Shown here piece after piece: positions 43,663 through 53,609 of a stretch of 64,000 nt of DNA. The stretch lies in the NCBI RefSeq assembly GCF_012933505.1, contig NZ_JABBNB010000033.1, positions 16,091-80,090 on the forward strand, written 5' to 3'. The notes under the pieces were generated by a model. It was not told the origin of the DNA. It was given only the letters and a program-made list of their open reading frames with translations, and did not search any database. The DNA is from Gordonia asplenii. Lineage in GTDB: Bacteria; Actinomycetota; Actinomycetes; Mycobacteriales; Mycobacteriaceae. The translations under genes and the position numbers were made by a program. Numbering within the stretch: position 1 is the stretch's first letter; each line of letters starts with the position of its first letter.

Positions 43663-44076
43663 GTGCTCACGATCTCCCAGCCGCTGATCGACGCCATGGT
43701 GGCGCATGCTCGCTCCGACCACCCGGACGAGGCGTGCGGCATCATCGCCGGTCCAGACGGCTCCGACGTTCCGCAACGTTTCGTGGCGATGATCAATGCC
43801 GAGCGCTCCCCGACGTTCTACCGCTTCGACTCCGGCGAGCAGCTACGGCTATGGCGCGAAATGGACCGCAACGACGAAGAGCCCGTGGTCATCTATCACT
43901 CGCACACCGCGACCGAGGCCTATCCGAGCCGCACCGACATCTCCTACGCGTCCGAGCCCAACGCTCACTACGTGTTGATCTCCACCCGCGACGCCGACGC
44001 CGCGGAGATCCGTAGTTACCGCATCATCGACGGTATCGTCACCGAAGAGCCCATCGAGATCACAACCGAGGAGTGA
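43663..44076 (+). CDS. mec: Mec, JAMM/MPN+ metalloprotease for CysO-cysteine
   Basis: Zinc peptidase that releases cysteine from the CysO-cysteine adduct. The 137-residue protein has the full JAMM motif: Glu in DEACGII and HSHTATEAYPSRTD (H-x-H-x7-S-x2-D). GTG 43663 gives the family start; the frame is open upstream. Its stop lies at the start of cysO. Confidence 0.92.
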   Translation: MLTISQPLIDAMVAHARSDHPDEACGIIAGPDGSDVPQRFVAMINAERSPTFYRFDSGEQLRLWREMDRNDEEPVVIYHSHTATEAYPSRTDISYASEPNAHYVLISTRDADAAEIRSYRIIDGIVTEEPIEITTEE

Positions 44077-44078
44077 AA

Positions 44079-44351
44079 GTGCCTGTCTCCGTATCCATTC
44101 CGACCATCCTGCGGCCATACACCGGCGGTGACAAGCGCGTCGACGCCGCAGGCGCGTCACTGCGGGCGGTCATCGACGACCTGGACAGTCGCCACGCGGG
44201 AATCAAAGACCGCCTGGTCGCCGACGACGCTCTGCACCGGTTCGTCAACGTCTACGTCAACGACGAGGACGTGCGCTTCACCGGCGGCCTCGACACCACC
44301 GTCGACGATGGCGACGACGTCACCATTCTGCCCGCGGTCGCCGGCGGATAA
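44079..44351 (+). CDS. cysO: CysO sulfur-carrier protein (ThiS/MoaD fold)
   Basis: 90 residues ending in the required Gly-Gly (AVAGG), the site of thiocarboxylate formation. Donates sulfur to CysM. Conserved SIPTILRPYTGG and FVNVYVNDEDVRFTGG. GAGGAG six bases upstream favours GTG 44079 over GTG 44073. Confidence 0.93.
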   Translation: MPVSVSIPTILRPYTGGDKRVDAAGASLRAVIDDLDSRHAGIKDRLVADDALHRFVNVYVNDEDVRFTGGLDTTVDDGDDVTILPAVAGG

Positions 44352-44353
44352 CG

Positions 44354-45322
44354 GTGGCCCGATACGACTCGCTCGTCGACTCCCTCGGCCACACGCCGCT
44401 CGTCGGACTCCCGAAACTCTCCCCACGCTGGGACGACGCCGACGGCCCGCACGTGCGGATCTGGGCCAAACTCGAAGACCGCAACCCCACTGGATCCATC
44501 AAGGACCGCCCGGCGCTGAAGATGATCGACGCCGCCGAGCGCGACGGCACGCTGAAGCCAGGCGACACGATCCTCGAGCCGACGAGCGGCAACACCGGTA
44601 TCGCACTGGCGATGGCGGCGAAAGTGCGCGGCTATCGGCTCATCGTGGTCATGCCGGAGAACACCTCGGCCGAACGTCGCCAACTTCTCACCATGTTCGG
44701 CGCCGAGATCATCTCCTCGCCCGCGGCAGGCGGTTCCAACACCGCGGTGGCGAAAGCGAAAGAGCTTGCGGCGCAACATGATGATTGGGTCATGCTCTAC
44801 CAATACGGCAATGCCGCCAATGCGTTGGCCCACTATGAGGGCACTGGTCCCGAACTCTATTCCGACCTTCCCGAGATCACGCATTTCGTCGCGGGACTCG
44901 GCACCACGGGAACCCTGATGGGCGTCGGGCGATTCCTACGCGAACAGAACCCCGACATCGAGATCGTCGCCGCCGAGCCCCGCTACGGCGACGAAGTGTA
45001 CGGGCTGCGCAACATCGACGAGGGCTTCATCCCGGAGTTGTACGACGCCTCGGTTCTCACCCGCCGATACTCGGTGACCGGTGGCGACGCGCTGGCACGT
45101 GTACGCGAGCTGATCGAGACCGAAGGCATCTTCGCCGGCGTCTCGACCGGCGCCATCTTGCACGCCGCGCGCGGCGTCGGGCGTCGGGCACTGAAGGCAG
45201 GTCAGCGCGCCGACATCGGCATCGTCGTCCCCGACGCCGGGTGGAAGTATCTTTCGACGGGTGCCTACACGGGTAGCCTGGATGAGGCCACCGAGGCCAT
45301 CGCCGATCAACTCTGGGCGTGA
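44354..45322 (+). CDS. cysM: CysM, O-phosphoserine sulfhydrylase using CysO thiocarboxylate
   Basis: A 322-residue PLP enzyme. The PLP Lys is in NPTGSIKDRP, the phosphate-binding loop is GLGTTG, and TSGNTGIAL binds substrate. Makes a CysO-cysteine adduct that Mec then cleaves, giving a cysteine route resistant to oxidative stress in mycobacteria. Starts GTG 44354, two bases after the cysO stop. Confidence 0.94.
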   Translation: MARYDSLVDSLGHTPLVGLPKLSPRWDDADGPHVRIWAKLEDRNPTGSIKDRPALKMIDAAERDGTLKPGDTILEPTSGNTGIALAMAAKVRGYRLIVVMPENTSAERRQLLTMFGAEIISSPAAGGSNTAVAKAKELAAQHDDWVMLYQYGNAANALAHYEGTGPELYSDLPEITHFVAGLGTTGTLMGVGRFLREQNPDIEIVAAEPRYGDEVYGLRNIDEGFIPELYDASVLTRRYSVTGGDALARVRELIETEGIFAGVSTGAILHAARGVGRRALKAGQRADIGIVVPDAGWKYLSTGAYTGSLDEATEAIADQLWA

Positions 45323-45354
45323 CCGCCCCGCACAGCCAGGCCAGGAAGGGACCG

Positions 45355-45978
45355 ATGACGTACCCACCGAACGTCAACTCGGGCGCAGGCACCCTGAGCG
45401 ACAAACCATTGTGGATCCGTTCGGCGATCATCATGGCGATCATCGTCGCCGTGCTGTTCGTCATCGAAGCGATCGACGCCGCAACGAATTTCGAGCTCGA
45501 CGACAACGGGATCGAACCACGTCAACTGGACGGGCTCGGCGGGATCGTGTGGGCACCGCTGCTGCACGCCGACTGGGCGCATCTGATCGGCAACGTCACC
45601 GTCGGAGCCGTGCTCGGCTACATGCTGTTGCTGACTCGGCGATTCCTCGCGGTCACCGCGATCGTGTGGGTGGTCTCCGGAGTGGGAATCTGGCTGTTCT
45701 CACCGCCGTACACGGTCACCGTCGGGGCGTCGGGTGTCATCTTCGGATGGCTCACCTTCCTGTTGATCCGGGGATTCTTCAATCGACAGATCTGGCAGAT
45801 CGTGACCGGTGTGGTGTTGCTGTTGATCTACGGCAGCGTGTTGTGGGGGATGCTGCCGTGGGCCGTCGGCGGACAGGTCTCGTGGCAGGGGCACCTGTTC
45901 GGAGCGATCGGCGGGGTGCTCGCCGCGTGGTATCTGGCGGCACGTGATCGTAAGAAAGCCGCCCAACCCTTCGTCTGA
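45355..45978 (+). CDS. Rhomboid family intramembrane serine protease
   Basis: 207 residues, six hydrophobic segments. Catalytic Ser in GASGVIFGW and His in QGHLFGAIGG, with the HADWAHLIGN motif in the second membrane helix. Cleaves substrates within the membrane; substrate unknown. AGGAAGGG five bases before ATG 45355 decides the start over the GTG at 45319 that overlaps cysM. Rv1337 position. Confidence 0.9.
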   Translation: MTYPPNVNSGAGTLSDKPLWIRSAIIMAIIVAVLFVIEAIDAATNFELDDNGIEPRQLDGLGGIVWAPLLHADWAHLIGNVTVGAVLGYMLLLTRRFLAVTAIVWVVSGVGIWLFSPPYTVTVGASGVIFGWLTFLLIRGFFNRQIWQIVTGVVLLLIYGSVLWGMLPWAVGGQVSWQGHLFGAIGGVLAAWYLAARDRKKAAQPFV

Positions 45979-46025
45979 ACACGAGCCGACATCCGAAAGG
46001 CCCGACCATCACTTCTTCCCTCGTC

Positions 46026-46835
46026 GTGTCCCAAAACACCGACCAGACTTCGGCCATCGGCATTTTCGACTCCGGCGTCGGCGGCCTCACCGTCGCACGT
46101 GCCATCATCGATCAGCTGCCCGACGAAGACATCATCTATATCGGCGACACCGCCAACGGACCGTACGGGCCGCTGACGATTCCCGAGATCCGACGCCACG
46201 CCCTGGCCATCGGCGACGACCTCGCCTCTCGCGGCGTCAAGGCGATCGTCATCGCCTGCAACACGGCGTCGGCCGCGGGATTGCGCGACGCCCGGGAACG
46301 CTATGCTCCGATTCCGGTGATCGAGGTCGTGCTGCCCGCGGTCCGACGCGCCGTCGCGGCGACCAAGACCGGTCGGATCGGTGTCCTCGGCACCGAGGCG
46401 ACCATCGCATCGCGTGCCTACCAGGACTCGTTCACCGCCGCGCGTGACGCCGTGATCACCGCGGTGGCATGCCCGCGGTTCGTCGACTTCGTCGAACGCG
46501 GCATCACCAGCGGCCGCCAGATCCTCGGCCTCGCCGAGGGGTACCTGGAGCCGCTGCAAGAGGCCGACGTCGATACCGTCGTTCTCGGTTGCACGCATTA
46601 CCCGCTGTTGTCGGGCGTCATTCAATTGGCGATGGGCGAACAGGTGACGCTCGTGTCGAGCGCGGAGGAGACCGCCAAGGACGTTTTCCGAGTGCTCACC
46701 GAACGTGATCTGCTGCACCCGCATTCCGATCGCACCGCGTCGAGGGTGTTTCAAGCCACCGGCGACCCCGAATCGTTCAAGAAGTTGTCGACGCGTTTTC
46801 TCGGTCCATCGGTTGGCGAGGTCACACACCTATAG
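46026..46835 (+). CDS. murI: Glutamate racemase
   Basis: Supplies D-glutamate for peptidoglycan. The 269-residue protein has both catalytic cysteines (ACNTASA and GCTHYPLL), the IFDSGVGGLTV N-terminus and IYIGDTANGPYG. Start GTG 46026. Essential in related bacteria. Confidence 0.95.
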   Translation: MSQNTDQTSAIGIFDSGVGGLTVARAIIDQLPDEDIIYIGDTANGPYGPLTIPEIRRHALAIGDDLASRGVKAIVIACNTASAAGLRDARERYAPIPVIEVVLPAVRRAVAATKTGRIGVLGTEATIASRAYQDSFTAARDAVITAVACPRFVDFVERGITSGRQILGLAEGYLEPLQEADVDTVVLGCTHYPLLSGVIQLAMGEQVTLVSSAEETAKDVFRVLTERDLLHPHSDRTASRVFQATGDPESFKKLSTRFLGPSVGEVTHL

Positions 46836-46858
46836 GCGATGTGTGTCGTAACCCATCG

Positions 46859-46880
46859 CTTCGGTTCCGTGTAACCGAAG
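46859..46880 (+). terminator. Hairpin after murI
   Basis: Perfect 8-bp stem (CTTCGGTT / AACCGAAG) with a 6-base loop. Just upstream is a second weaker hairpin (GCGATG 46836-46841, CATCGC 46854-46859). Both lie in the 93-bp murI to phosphodiesterase gap. Confidence 0.6.
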
Positions 46881-46928
46881 ACGGCGGTTCGCCGACAATG
46901 GATCCGTGATGCGTGGCAAGGTGGGCAT

Positions 46929-47708
46929 ATGCGGTTGACGGTGCTTGGGTGTTCGGGAAGTGTTGGTGGTCCCTCCGTCGCCTGTTCTGGCTACTTGTTG
47001 ACGGTTCCCGACCAACAGCCCGTGCTGCTGGATTGCGGTCCGGGCGTTTTCGGTGAATTGCAGAAGTACGTCGATCCCAACGACGTGGCCGTCGCACTCA
47101 GTCACCTGCACGCCGATCACTGCATGGACCTTCCCGCGATGCTCGTATGGCGTCGCTATGCCCCGACGCCGGCCGTCGGTCGGGCCCCGATGTGGGGTCC
47201 GCCGGGGGCGGCTCAGCGCATCGGCGCCGGATCGTCGGAGTACGCGGGCGACATCGATGACATATCCGACACCTTCGACTCCCAGGATTGGGTAGAGGGC
47301 AAGCCCGTGGAACTCGGCGGAATGACGCTCGTGCCGACGAAGATGGACCACCCGCCGGAGACCTACGGCGTGCGCGTCACCGGCCCGGAAGGGCAGACGC
47401 TCGTCTACAGCGGCGACACCGGCGCGTGTGACCAACTCATCGAGATGGCCTCCGACGCCGATGTATTCCTTTGCGAGGCATCGTGGACTCACGCGCCCGA
47501 CGAACGGCCGCCGCACCTGCATCTGTCCGGCATCGAAGCCGGTGAAGCAGCCGCCAAGGCTCGAGTGAAACACCTCGCGCTGACTCACATCCCGCCGTGG
47601 ACGTCCACCGACGACATCGTGGCCGAAGCCCGCAGCGTCTATTCGGGACCGATCACCGTCGTCGCACCGGGGCAGATCATCGACGTGACGTCCACGGTGG
47701 TCGCCTGA
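46929..47708 (+). CDS. Metallo-beta-lactamase-fold phosphodiesterase (Rv1339-like)
   Basis: 259 residues with the metal motif SHLHADHCMDLP, YSGDTGACD and the C-terminal His in LTHIPPW. In the position of Rv1339, which I recall being reported as a cAMP phosphodiesterase; RNase Z-like folds are related. Activity on cAMP is inference from synteny and motif layout. Confidence 0.85.
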   Translation: MRLTVLGCSGSVGGPSVACSGYLLTVPDQQPVLLDCGPGVFGELQKYVDPNDVAVALSHLHADHCMDLPAMLVWRRYAPTPAVGRAPMWGPPGAAQRIGAGSSEYAGDIDDISDTFDSQDWVEGKPVELGGMTLVPTKMDHPPETYGVRVTGPEGQTLVYSGDTGACDQLIEMASDADVFLCEASWTHAPDERPPHLHLSGIEAGEAAAKARVKHLALTHIPPWTSTDDIVAEARSVYSGPITVVAPGQIIDVTSTVVA

Positions 47709-47712
47709 TCTC

Positions 47713-48261
47713 ATGTTGCCGGCGACCGAAGCTGAATTGCGCGCGTCGTTCATCAATTGCTCCAAGGGCGAGGCGGCACGGCTGGGAATTCCGCTGCATC
47801 TGCGCGGCGACATCGGTGGACTCGGTGGGCGGTACTCGAGATCGGTGCCGTGGGAGGACCTCGACTTCATCGGTTGGGCCGATCCGGCGTCGGCGGGTCG
47901 TGGCTATCTGGTGGTCCCCGACGGGGACGATCTCGTCGGAATCGCCTTGCGGTACAGCCGATCTGGTGCCGCCGGCCTGCGTCGAGCGCAAATGTGCTCG
48001 ATCTGTTCGACGACGCACGGCGGCGGTGGCGTGTCACTGATGACGGCGCTGCGGGTGGGCGAGGCGGGACGACGCGGCAATTCGGTCGGACGTCACATCT
48101 GCGCGGACTTCGATTGTTCCCTCTATGCTCGACGCCGCAAAATACCGCCGATGGGCAGGCAGTTTCGGGAGGATTTCGACGTCGAGTCGCGCGTCGAGCA
48201 GGTGCGGACGTCGATGGCGGCGTTCGTGGAACGGGTACGCGCGCCGGAACCGGGTCGATGA
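47713..48261 (+). CDS. FBP-domain (EF-G-binding, FusB-like) zinc-finger protein
   Basis: 182 residues. The C-terminal half has a treble-clef-like zinc finger: CSICSTTH ... CADFDCSLYARRR. FBP/FusB proteins bind EF-G and can release it from stalled ribosomes, in some species giving fusidic acid resistance. Whether this one does so is unknown. It starts 4 bases after the phosphodiesterase stop. Confidence 0.75.
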   Translation: MLPATEAELRASFINCSKGEAARLGIPLHLRGDIGGLGGRYSRSVPWEDLDFIGWADPASAGRGYLVVPDGDDLVGIALRYSRSGAAGLRRAQMCSICSTTHGGGGVSLMTALRVGEAGRRGNSVGRHICADFDCSLYARRRKIPPMGRQFREDFDVESRVEQVRTSMAAFVERVRAPEPGR

Positions 48262-48280
48262 GCAGATAGGGTTATCGACT

Positions 48281-49030
48281 ATGACGACACGTGCTGACGG
48301 CAGGGCCGACGACGAACTGCGGCCGATCTCGTTCATCCGCGGATTCACCTCGCATCCGGCAGGGTCGGTGCTGGTGGAGTTCGGGGCGACGCGGGTGATG
48401 TGCACCGCGAGCGTGACCGACGGTGTGCCGCCGTGGCGGCGCGGATCCGGATTGGGTTGGCTCACAGCCGAATACGCGATGCTGCCGGCGTCGACGCACA
48501 CGCGGTCATCGCGCGAATCGGTGAAAGGCAGGGTCGGCGGACGTACGCATGAGATCAGCCGCTTGGTGGGGCGCTCGTTGCGGGCGTGCATCGACCTCGC
48601 GGCGATCGGCGAGAACACCATCGCCATCGACTGCGACGTGCTGCAGGCCGACGGCGGCACGCGCACAGCCGCCATCACCGGTGCCTATGTGGCCCTGTCC
48701 GACGCCGTGACCTGGTTGGGTGCGGCGGGCAAACTGTCTGACCCGCAACCGATTTCGTGTGCCATCGCGGCCGTCAGCGTCGGCGTGGTCGACGGCCGGG
48801 TCCGACTGGACCTGCCCTACGAAGAGGACTCGCGCGCCGAGGTCGACATGAACGTCGTCGCAACCGATGCCGGCACCCTGGTCGAGGTGCAGGGGACCGG
48901 CGAGGGTGCGACGTTCCCGCGCGCCACGCTCGACAAACTGCTCGACATGGCCCAGATCGGTACCGAGAAACTGTTCGAGGCACAGCGTGAGGTCCTCGCG
49001 GCGGAGTACCCGGGCACGCTGCCGTCATGA
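48281..49030 (+). CDS. rph: Ribonuclease PH
   Basis: Phosphorolytic 3'-5' exoribonuclease that trims tRNA 3' ends. The 249-residue protein has GATRVMCTASV, RSSRESVKGRVGGRTHEISRLVGRSLRA, DCDVLQADGGTRTAAITGAYVAL and the VDMNVV motif. ATG 48281 is the family start. Its stop overlaps rdgB (ATGA). Confidence 0.95.
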   Translation: MTTRADGRADDELRPISFIRGFTSHPAGSVLVEFGATRVMCTASVTDGVPPWRRGSGLGWLTAEYAMLPASTHTRSSRESVKGRVGGRTHEISRLVGRSLRACIDLAAIGENTIAIDCDVLQADGGTRTAAITGAYVALSDAVTWLGAAGKLSDPQPISCAIAAVSVGVVDGRVRLDLPYEEDSRAEVDMNVVATDAGTLVEVQGTGEGATFPRATLDKLLDMAQIGTEKLFEAQREVLAAEYPGTLPS

Positions 49031-49644
49031 GTCGGGTGCTGCTGGCCAGTCGGAATGCCAAGAAGCTCAAGGAATTACGACGAGTCGTCGCGGCTGCCGG
49101 GTTGACCGGACTGGAGGTCGTCGGGCTCGACGATGTACCGGAGTACCCCGAGGAGCCGGAAACCGGCGCGACCTTCGAGGAGAATGCGCTCATCAAAGCC
49201 CGATCGGGTGCACGCGCAACCGGATTGCCCTGTGTGGCAGATGATTCCGGTATCGAAGTGGACGCGCTCAACGGCATGCCGGGCGTGCTGTCGGCTCGTT
49301 GGTCGGGACGCCATGGCGACGATCAGGCAAACAATGACCTCCTGTTGGCACAGTTGAGCGATGTGCCGGCGGAACGTCGGGGAGCGGGGTTCGTGTCCGC
49401 CTGCGCTCTCGTGCTGCCCGACGGTGCCGAGACGGTGGTCCGCGGCGAATGGCGGGGCGAGCTGTTGTGGGAACCCAAGGGCGTCAACGGTTTCGGCTAC
49501 GACCCCCTGTTCGCGCCGGCCGACGAGGTAGCCGAAGGTCGCAGTTCGGCGCAACTGTCACCGGACGAAAAGGATGCGATCAGTCACCGCGGAAAAGCGC
49601 TGGCCAGGTTGGTGCCGGCGTTGAACGAACTCGTAGTGTCTTAG
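49027..49644 (+). CDS. rdgB: XTP/dITP pyrophosphatase
   Basis: House-cleaning enzyme that hydrolyses non-canonical purine triphosphates. The 205-residue protein has LLASRNAKKLKEL, TFEENALIKA, VADDSGIEVDAL, GVNGFGYDPLF and the C-terminal SHRGKALARL. A 48-bp tandem duplication begins at its last five codons. Confidence 0.95.
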   Translation: MSRVLLASRNAKKLKELRRVVAAAGLTGLEVVGLDDVPEYPEEPETGATFEENALIKARSGARATGLPCVADDSGIEVDALNGMPGVLSARWSGRHGDDQANNDLLLAQLSDVPAERRGAGFVSACALVLPDGAETVVRGEWRGELLWEPKGVNGFGYDPLFAPADEVAEGRSSAQLSPDEKDAISHRGKALARLVPALNELVVS

Positions 49645-49722
49645 GGGATAGCGATACCCCGCTCCCCGAGTGCCGAACTCGTAGTGTCTTAGGGGATAGC
49701 GATACCCCGCTCCCCGAGTGCC
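49627..49722. repeat. Perfect 48-bp tandem duplication at the rdgB 3' end
   Basis: Units 49627-49674 and 49675-49722 are identical. Unit 1 carries the last rdgB codons and stop (GAACTCGTAGTGTCTTAG); unit 2 repeats them after the stop. Each unit has a short GGGGA/TCCCC stem that could serve as terminator. Confidence 0.9.
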
Positions 49723-50420
49723 GAAACGAGCTTGCGAGTTTCGGTGTATCGAGGGGCTGGCGAGACAAAGATCCCAACGCAACCAGATCCGTTGCACGCA
49801 TACGAATTCGCGGCAGAGAACACCGGCCGTCGGTGGATCCAGGCCGGGGTGTCGGCTCGCGTCTGGACAGCGCCACTGCCGCGTTCGCACTGCGGTAGTG
49901 CGTTCACGCGGCGGTAGTGTTGACGAACTGCCGCTGCGGTAACTTGGTCCCGCGGACGTAACCCCGCAGCGGGCAGCGGTTACGGTCGCGCGAATTCGGT
50001 CACCGCAGTGCAACATTGGCTACCGCAGTGCGAACGGCGAGCCCACCGCCGCGGCTTCAGGGTCTTTGCGGCCGACACCGCGATCGGCGCGACACCGACG
50101 CCCGCGCCGAACGCTCACCTGACAACCCCGACTGCCGCAGTCACACAACCCTCATTCGCCCCAGCAGTGACAACGAATCGTTTCACCATGCGACCGTCCA
50201 ACACCACCATCGCATCGACACGGGAAATCCGATGCGACACTCCACTAGCCGACGCAAATGCGCTTCGGTGTTGCCTGGATTACCGGCCGCGACGGCGTGA
50301 GCCGCCAGTTTCCACTGGTGGAGTGAGGGGAAGGCGAGGGGAAACCACCAGTTCCTGGCTTCCGACGGTGGGGAAGTGGCGGCTATCGTCGAATCGACGT
50401 GTAACACGACGCAGCGAGAT
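49723..50420. other. Palindrome-rich non-coding region
   Basis: About 700 bases without a convincing gene. CGTTCGCACTGCGGTAG at 49882-49898 recurs inverted and perfect at 50020-50036. Between them lie shorter variants of the same motif (CTGCCGCTGCGGTAAC, CACCGCAGTGC). A further hairpin at 50302-50321 (CCGCCAGT / ACTGGTGG) could terminate the leftward lipoprotein gene. The ORFs present lack a plausible start signal and protein-like composition. Confidence 0.5.
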
Positions 50421-51017
50421 TCAGCGCGGCATCTTATCGATCGTCGCCCTCGTGAAAGCGATTGCGCGATCACAGATTTCGTCGATGGGAGGCGCGTTGG
50501 CGGAGATGTACTGGGCGAGGGTGGACACGCCTGCGCCAGACGATTGCACGTGCGTGACGCATGTCGTCGAGTTTATCTCCGACACCGCCACCTGCCGTCC
50601 TGAGATCTCCAAGTCCGGCCGCCACGTTAGAGATCGATTCTGAGACTTGTAGGCAGCGAGTGAAGCCTGATTTCCGACGATTTGGCTGACGGACCAAGGA
50701 GACTTTTCGTGGTCTCGCCATCTACAACCTCGTGCGGTTTGATGGTCGACTGTTGCGGCATCTTCAATACTGGCGGGATCAAGCCCTAGTCGTTCCGCTA
50801 CGGCACCTGTGACCGCAACGCAAGGTTCGTATTCGGTGCCATCATTTCCTTGATTCCATCGGTTGGGAAAAGTGCTCGCGAATGGGAGTTGTGGGTGCAG
50901 TCGCTCCGAAACTTGGGCCGTCGAGAGGTGCGAGCTGTCGAAGTTGCTGACGGTACACCCAGTGCACATTAGTACCGCTACACACAGTATGACTGTCAGG
51001 CAGGTGTATGACTTCAT
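50421..51017 (-). CDS. DUF3558-like lipoprotein
   Basis: 198 residues. The N-terminal signal peptide ends in a lipobox-like LMCTGC (Cys21), so it is likely anchored outside the membrane. The body fits DUF3558 (EPCVAVTGAVAERLGLDP...GCRWRD...). Function unknown. The start lies 4 bases after the upstream gene stop with no Shine-Dalgarno, so it is probably coupled. Confidence 0.75.
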   Translation of the reverse strand: MKSYTCLTVILCVAVLMCTGCTVSNFDSSHLSTAQVSERLHPQLPFASTFPNRWNQGNDGTEYEPCVAVTGAVAERLGLDPASIEDAATVDHQTARGCRWRDHEKSPWSVSQIVGNQASLAAYKSQNRSLTWRPDLEISGRQVAVSEINSTTCVTHVQSSGAGVSTLAQYISANAPPIDEICDRAIAFTRATIDKMPR

Positions 51018-51021
51018 TTGT

Positions 51022-51450
51022 CTAAACCGTCAACGTACTGCTGTTTTCCGAATCGGCAGCCGTGAGCGTCGCGGCGCTGTTCGAACAGCCGTTGCTCAGC
51101 GACGTACACGCATCGGCCTGAACTAGTAACGACTCATACCAACTGTATGGTCCGTTGACTAACGCAGCTTGGAGCGCCTCGTAAACCGCGGTTCCCTCGA
51201 CGCACCCGTCGCCGAAGTAGTTCCGGGCCAACACGGCCGAGACTTGCATCGCGCACGTCCTCAGCTCTTCGGCGGCGACGCGCGCGGCCTCGGCTCGGGC
51301 GCGCCAGGCTTCCTCCTGAAGCTGCACGACGCTGGTTCCGTGGACGCTGACGCCGTTGTCATCACCTGACGCCGAGCCCGGCGTCGACGCGCTGGGCGTA
51401 GCGCTCTTGCCGCCGAGTCGGACGTAGTCCCCCGCGTTCGGTTGTGTCAC
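51022..51450 (-). CDS. Hypothetical protein paired with the DUF3558 lipoprotein
   Basis: 142 residues. Gly/Ser-rich N-terminus, then a long Ala/Glu-rich helical segment (VQLQEEAWRARAEAARVAAEELRTCAMQVSAVL) and a small Cys-containing C-terminus. No signal peptide. The helical hairpin-like layout recalls WXG100-type proteins, but no WxG motif is present. GGGAGGG upstream supports GTG 51450. It is the first gene of a two-gene unit. Confidence 0.6.
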   Translation of the reverse strand: MTQPNAGDYVRLGGKSATPSASTPGSASGDDNGVSVHGTSVVQLQEEAWRARAEAARVAAEELRTCAMQVSAVLARNYFGDGCVEGTAVYEALQAALVNGPYSWYESLLVQADACTSLSNGCSNSAATLTAADSENSSTLTV

Positions 51451-51554
51451 CGTGCCCTCCCTCGCATGTGCCGTCGAATGTAGCGATCCCAATTTGGACG
51501 CACGGGGGAGGCGTTCGGTTCCATCGAATTCGGACGAATCGGAGTTCGGAGACG

Positions 51555-51917
51555 TCAGACGTTGAAGTTCTGCTTCACGTCCTTGGTGCGGATGTGTTCG
51601 AAGTAGAACGACAGGAACGGGATCGTGCCCGCGATCGCGGTCGCGACGGTCTTTCCGAGTGGCCAGCGCACCTTGATGGCGAGGTCGACGGTGAAGATCA
51701 GGTAGGCGAAATAGATCCAGCCGTGGACGATGCCCACCCAACCGAAATTGTCGACGCCGAAGCCGTACTTGGCGATCACTTCAGCCACCAGGAGCAGTAG
51801 CCACACACCGGTGATCCAGGCCAGAGTGCGATAGCGCAGCAGTGCCCCGCGAACCTTTTCGATGGGTGTGGTGGCCGGCTGGTTGCTCGACTCGTTGCCG
51901 ACGGACACGTCGCTCAC
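51555..51917 (-). CDS. DUF3817 family membrane protein
   Basis: 120 residues with three to four membrane segments and the DUF3817 pattern (YRTLAWITGVWLLLLVAEVIAKY...GIVHGWIYFAYLIFTVDLAIK). Rv1342c position; a paralogue of the protein at 9088-9456. Its start overlaps the stop of the upstream gene by 4 bases. Confidence 0.87.
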   Translation of the reverse strand: MSDVSVGNESSNQPATTPIEKVRGALLRYRTLAWITGVWLLLLVAEVIAKYGFGVDNFGWVGIVHGWIYFAYLIFTVDLAIKVRWPLGKTVATAIAGTIPFLSFYFEHIRTKDVKQNFNV

Positions 51918-52348
51918 GTGAGGCCTCTTTCTGCGGGTGGTGTGTCTGAGCTGCTGAGTTTCCTCAGGTAGGTGTTGTAGGCGACGAGGCTTGCGTCGTC
52001 GTCCGGGTCCGATGATGTGCCGAATGCCGATGCGCTCGGCGTCGTTGGGCGGTCGGGGAGTAGCCCGTCGGGGATCGCGGTCTCGCCGTGCGCGTCCGGT
52101 GCGATCTTGGCTTGTTCAGCGGGGTCGGACTCCAGTACGACGAACCGTCGGTAGGCGTAGATGACCGCGATCGCGAAGGCCGGCCATTGCAACGCGTAGC
52201 CGAGATTCTGCGCGGTGCCCGACGCCGATTCGTAACGGCTCCACTGCCACCAGGCGAGCAGAAGACATGCGAGCGCTGCCACCACGGTCAGGATGATCAA
52301 CGCGGGCCGGTGCCGACGTCGATGAGCCGACTGTGGTTGCGAGTGCAT
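51914..52348 (-). CDS. LprD-like membrane protein
   Basis: 144 residues with two hydrophobic segments (PALIILTVVAALACLLLAWW, about 16-35, and LGYALQWPAFAIAVIYAY) followed by a polar cytoplasmic tail. Position of Rv1343c (LprD). ATG 52348 places the Arg/His-rich leader directly before the first segment; the longer frame upstream is not supported. Function unknown. Confidence 0.7.
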   Translation of the reverse strand: MHSQPQSAHRRRHRPALIILTVVAALACLLLAWWQWSRYESASGTAQNLGYALQWPAFAIAVIYAYRRFVVLESDPAEQAKIAPDAHGETAIPDGLLPDRPTTPSASAFGTSSDPDDDASLVAYNTYLRKLSSSDTPPAERGLT

Positions 52349-52464
52349 CCTTCGAAGGTACCCGGATGACGCGCTACCGCTGGTCGCGGGTTCGCCCCGG
52401 GTGACCGCCGTCACCGACGTCCCGACTTCGTCACCGCGGCGTCGAGGCGGTACAGTGAAACCGC

Positions 52465-53429
<965 letters not shown>

Positions 53430-53609
53430 GTCAGGTTAAATGACTAGGGCGGTCGCACGGTTTGGAAGCAATAAGATTGGTCAGTTGAGTAGTTGATCTA
53501 TGTTCTGAATATCGCTACACCGACTCCGAACAGGAGATTGACGGTGACCATCGCCACGGTAACCGCGCTGAAGATGCTGTGCAGACACTCGGGAGCGTGG
53601 CCTCGCCCG

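Noticed and set aside
49627..50036. CRISPR array
   Set aside because: The repeats are a single tandem duplication and inverted palindromes, without regular spacers or cas genes.
50008..50643. A 211-residue plus-strand ORF across the gap after rdgB
   Set aside because: Half is antisense to the DUF3558 lipoprotein gene and the rest has no protein-like pattern or start signal.
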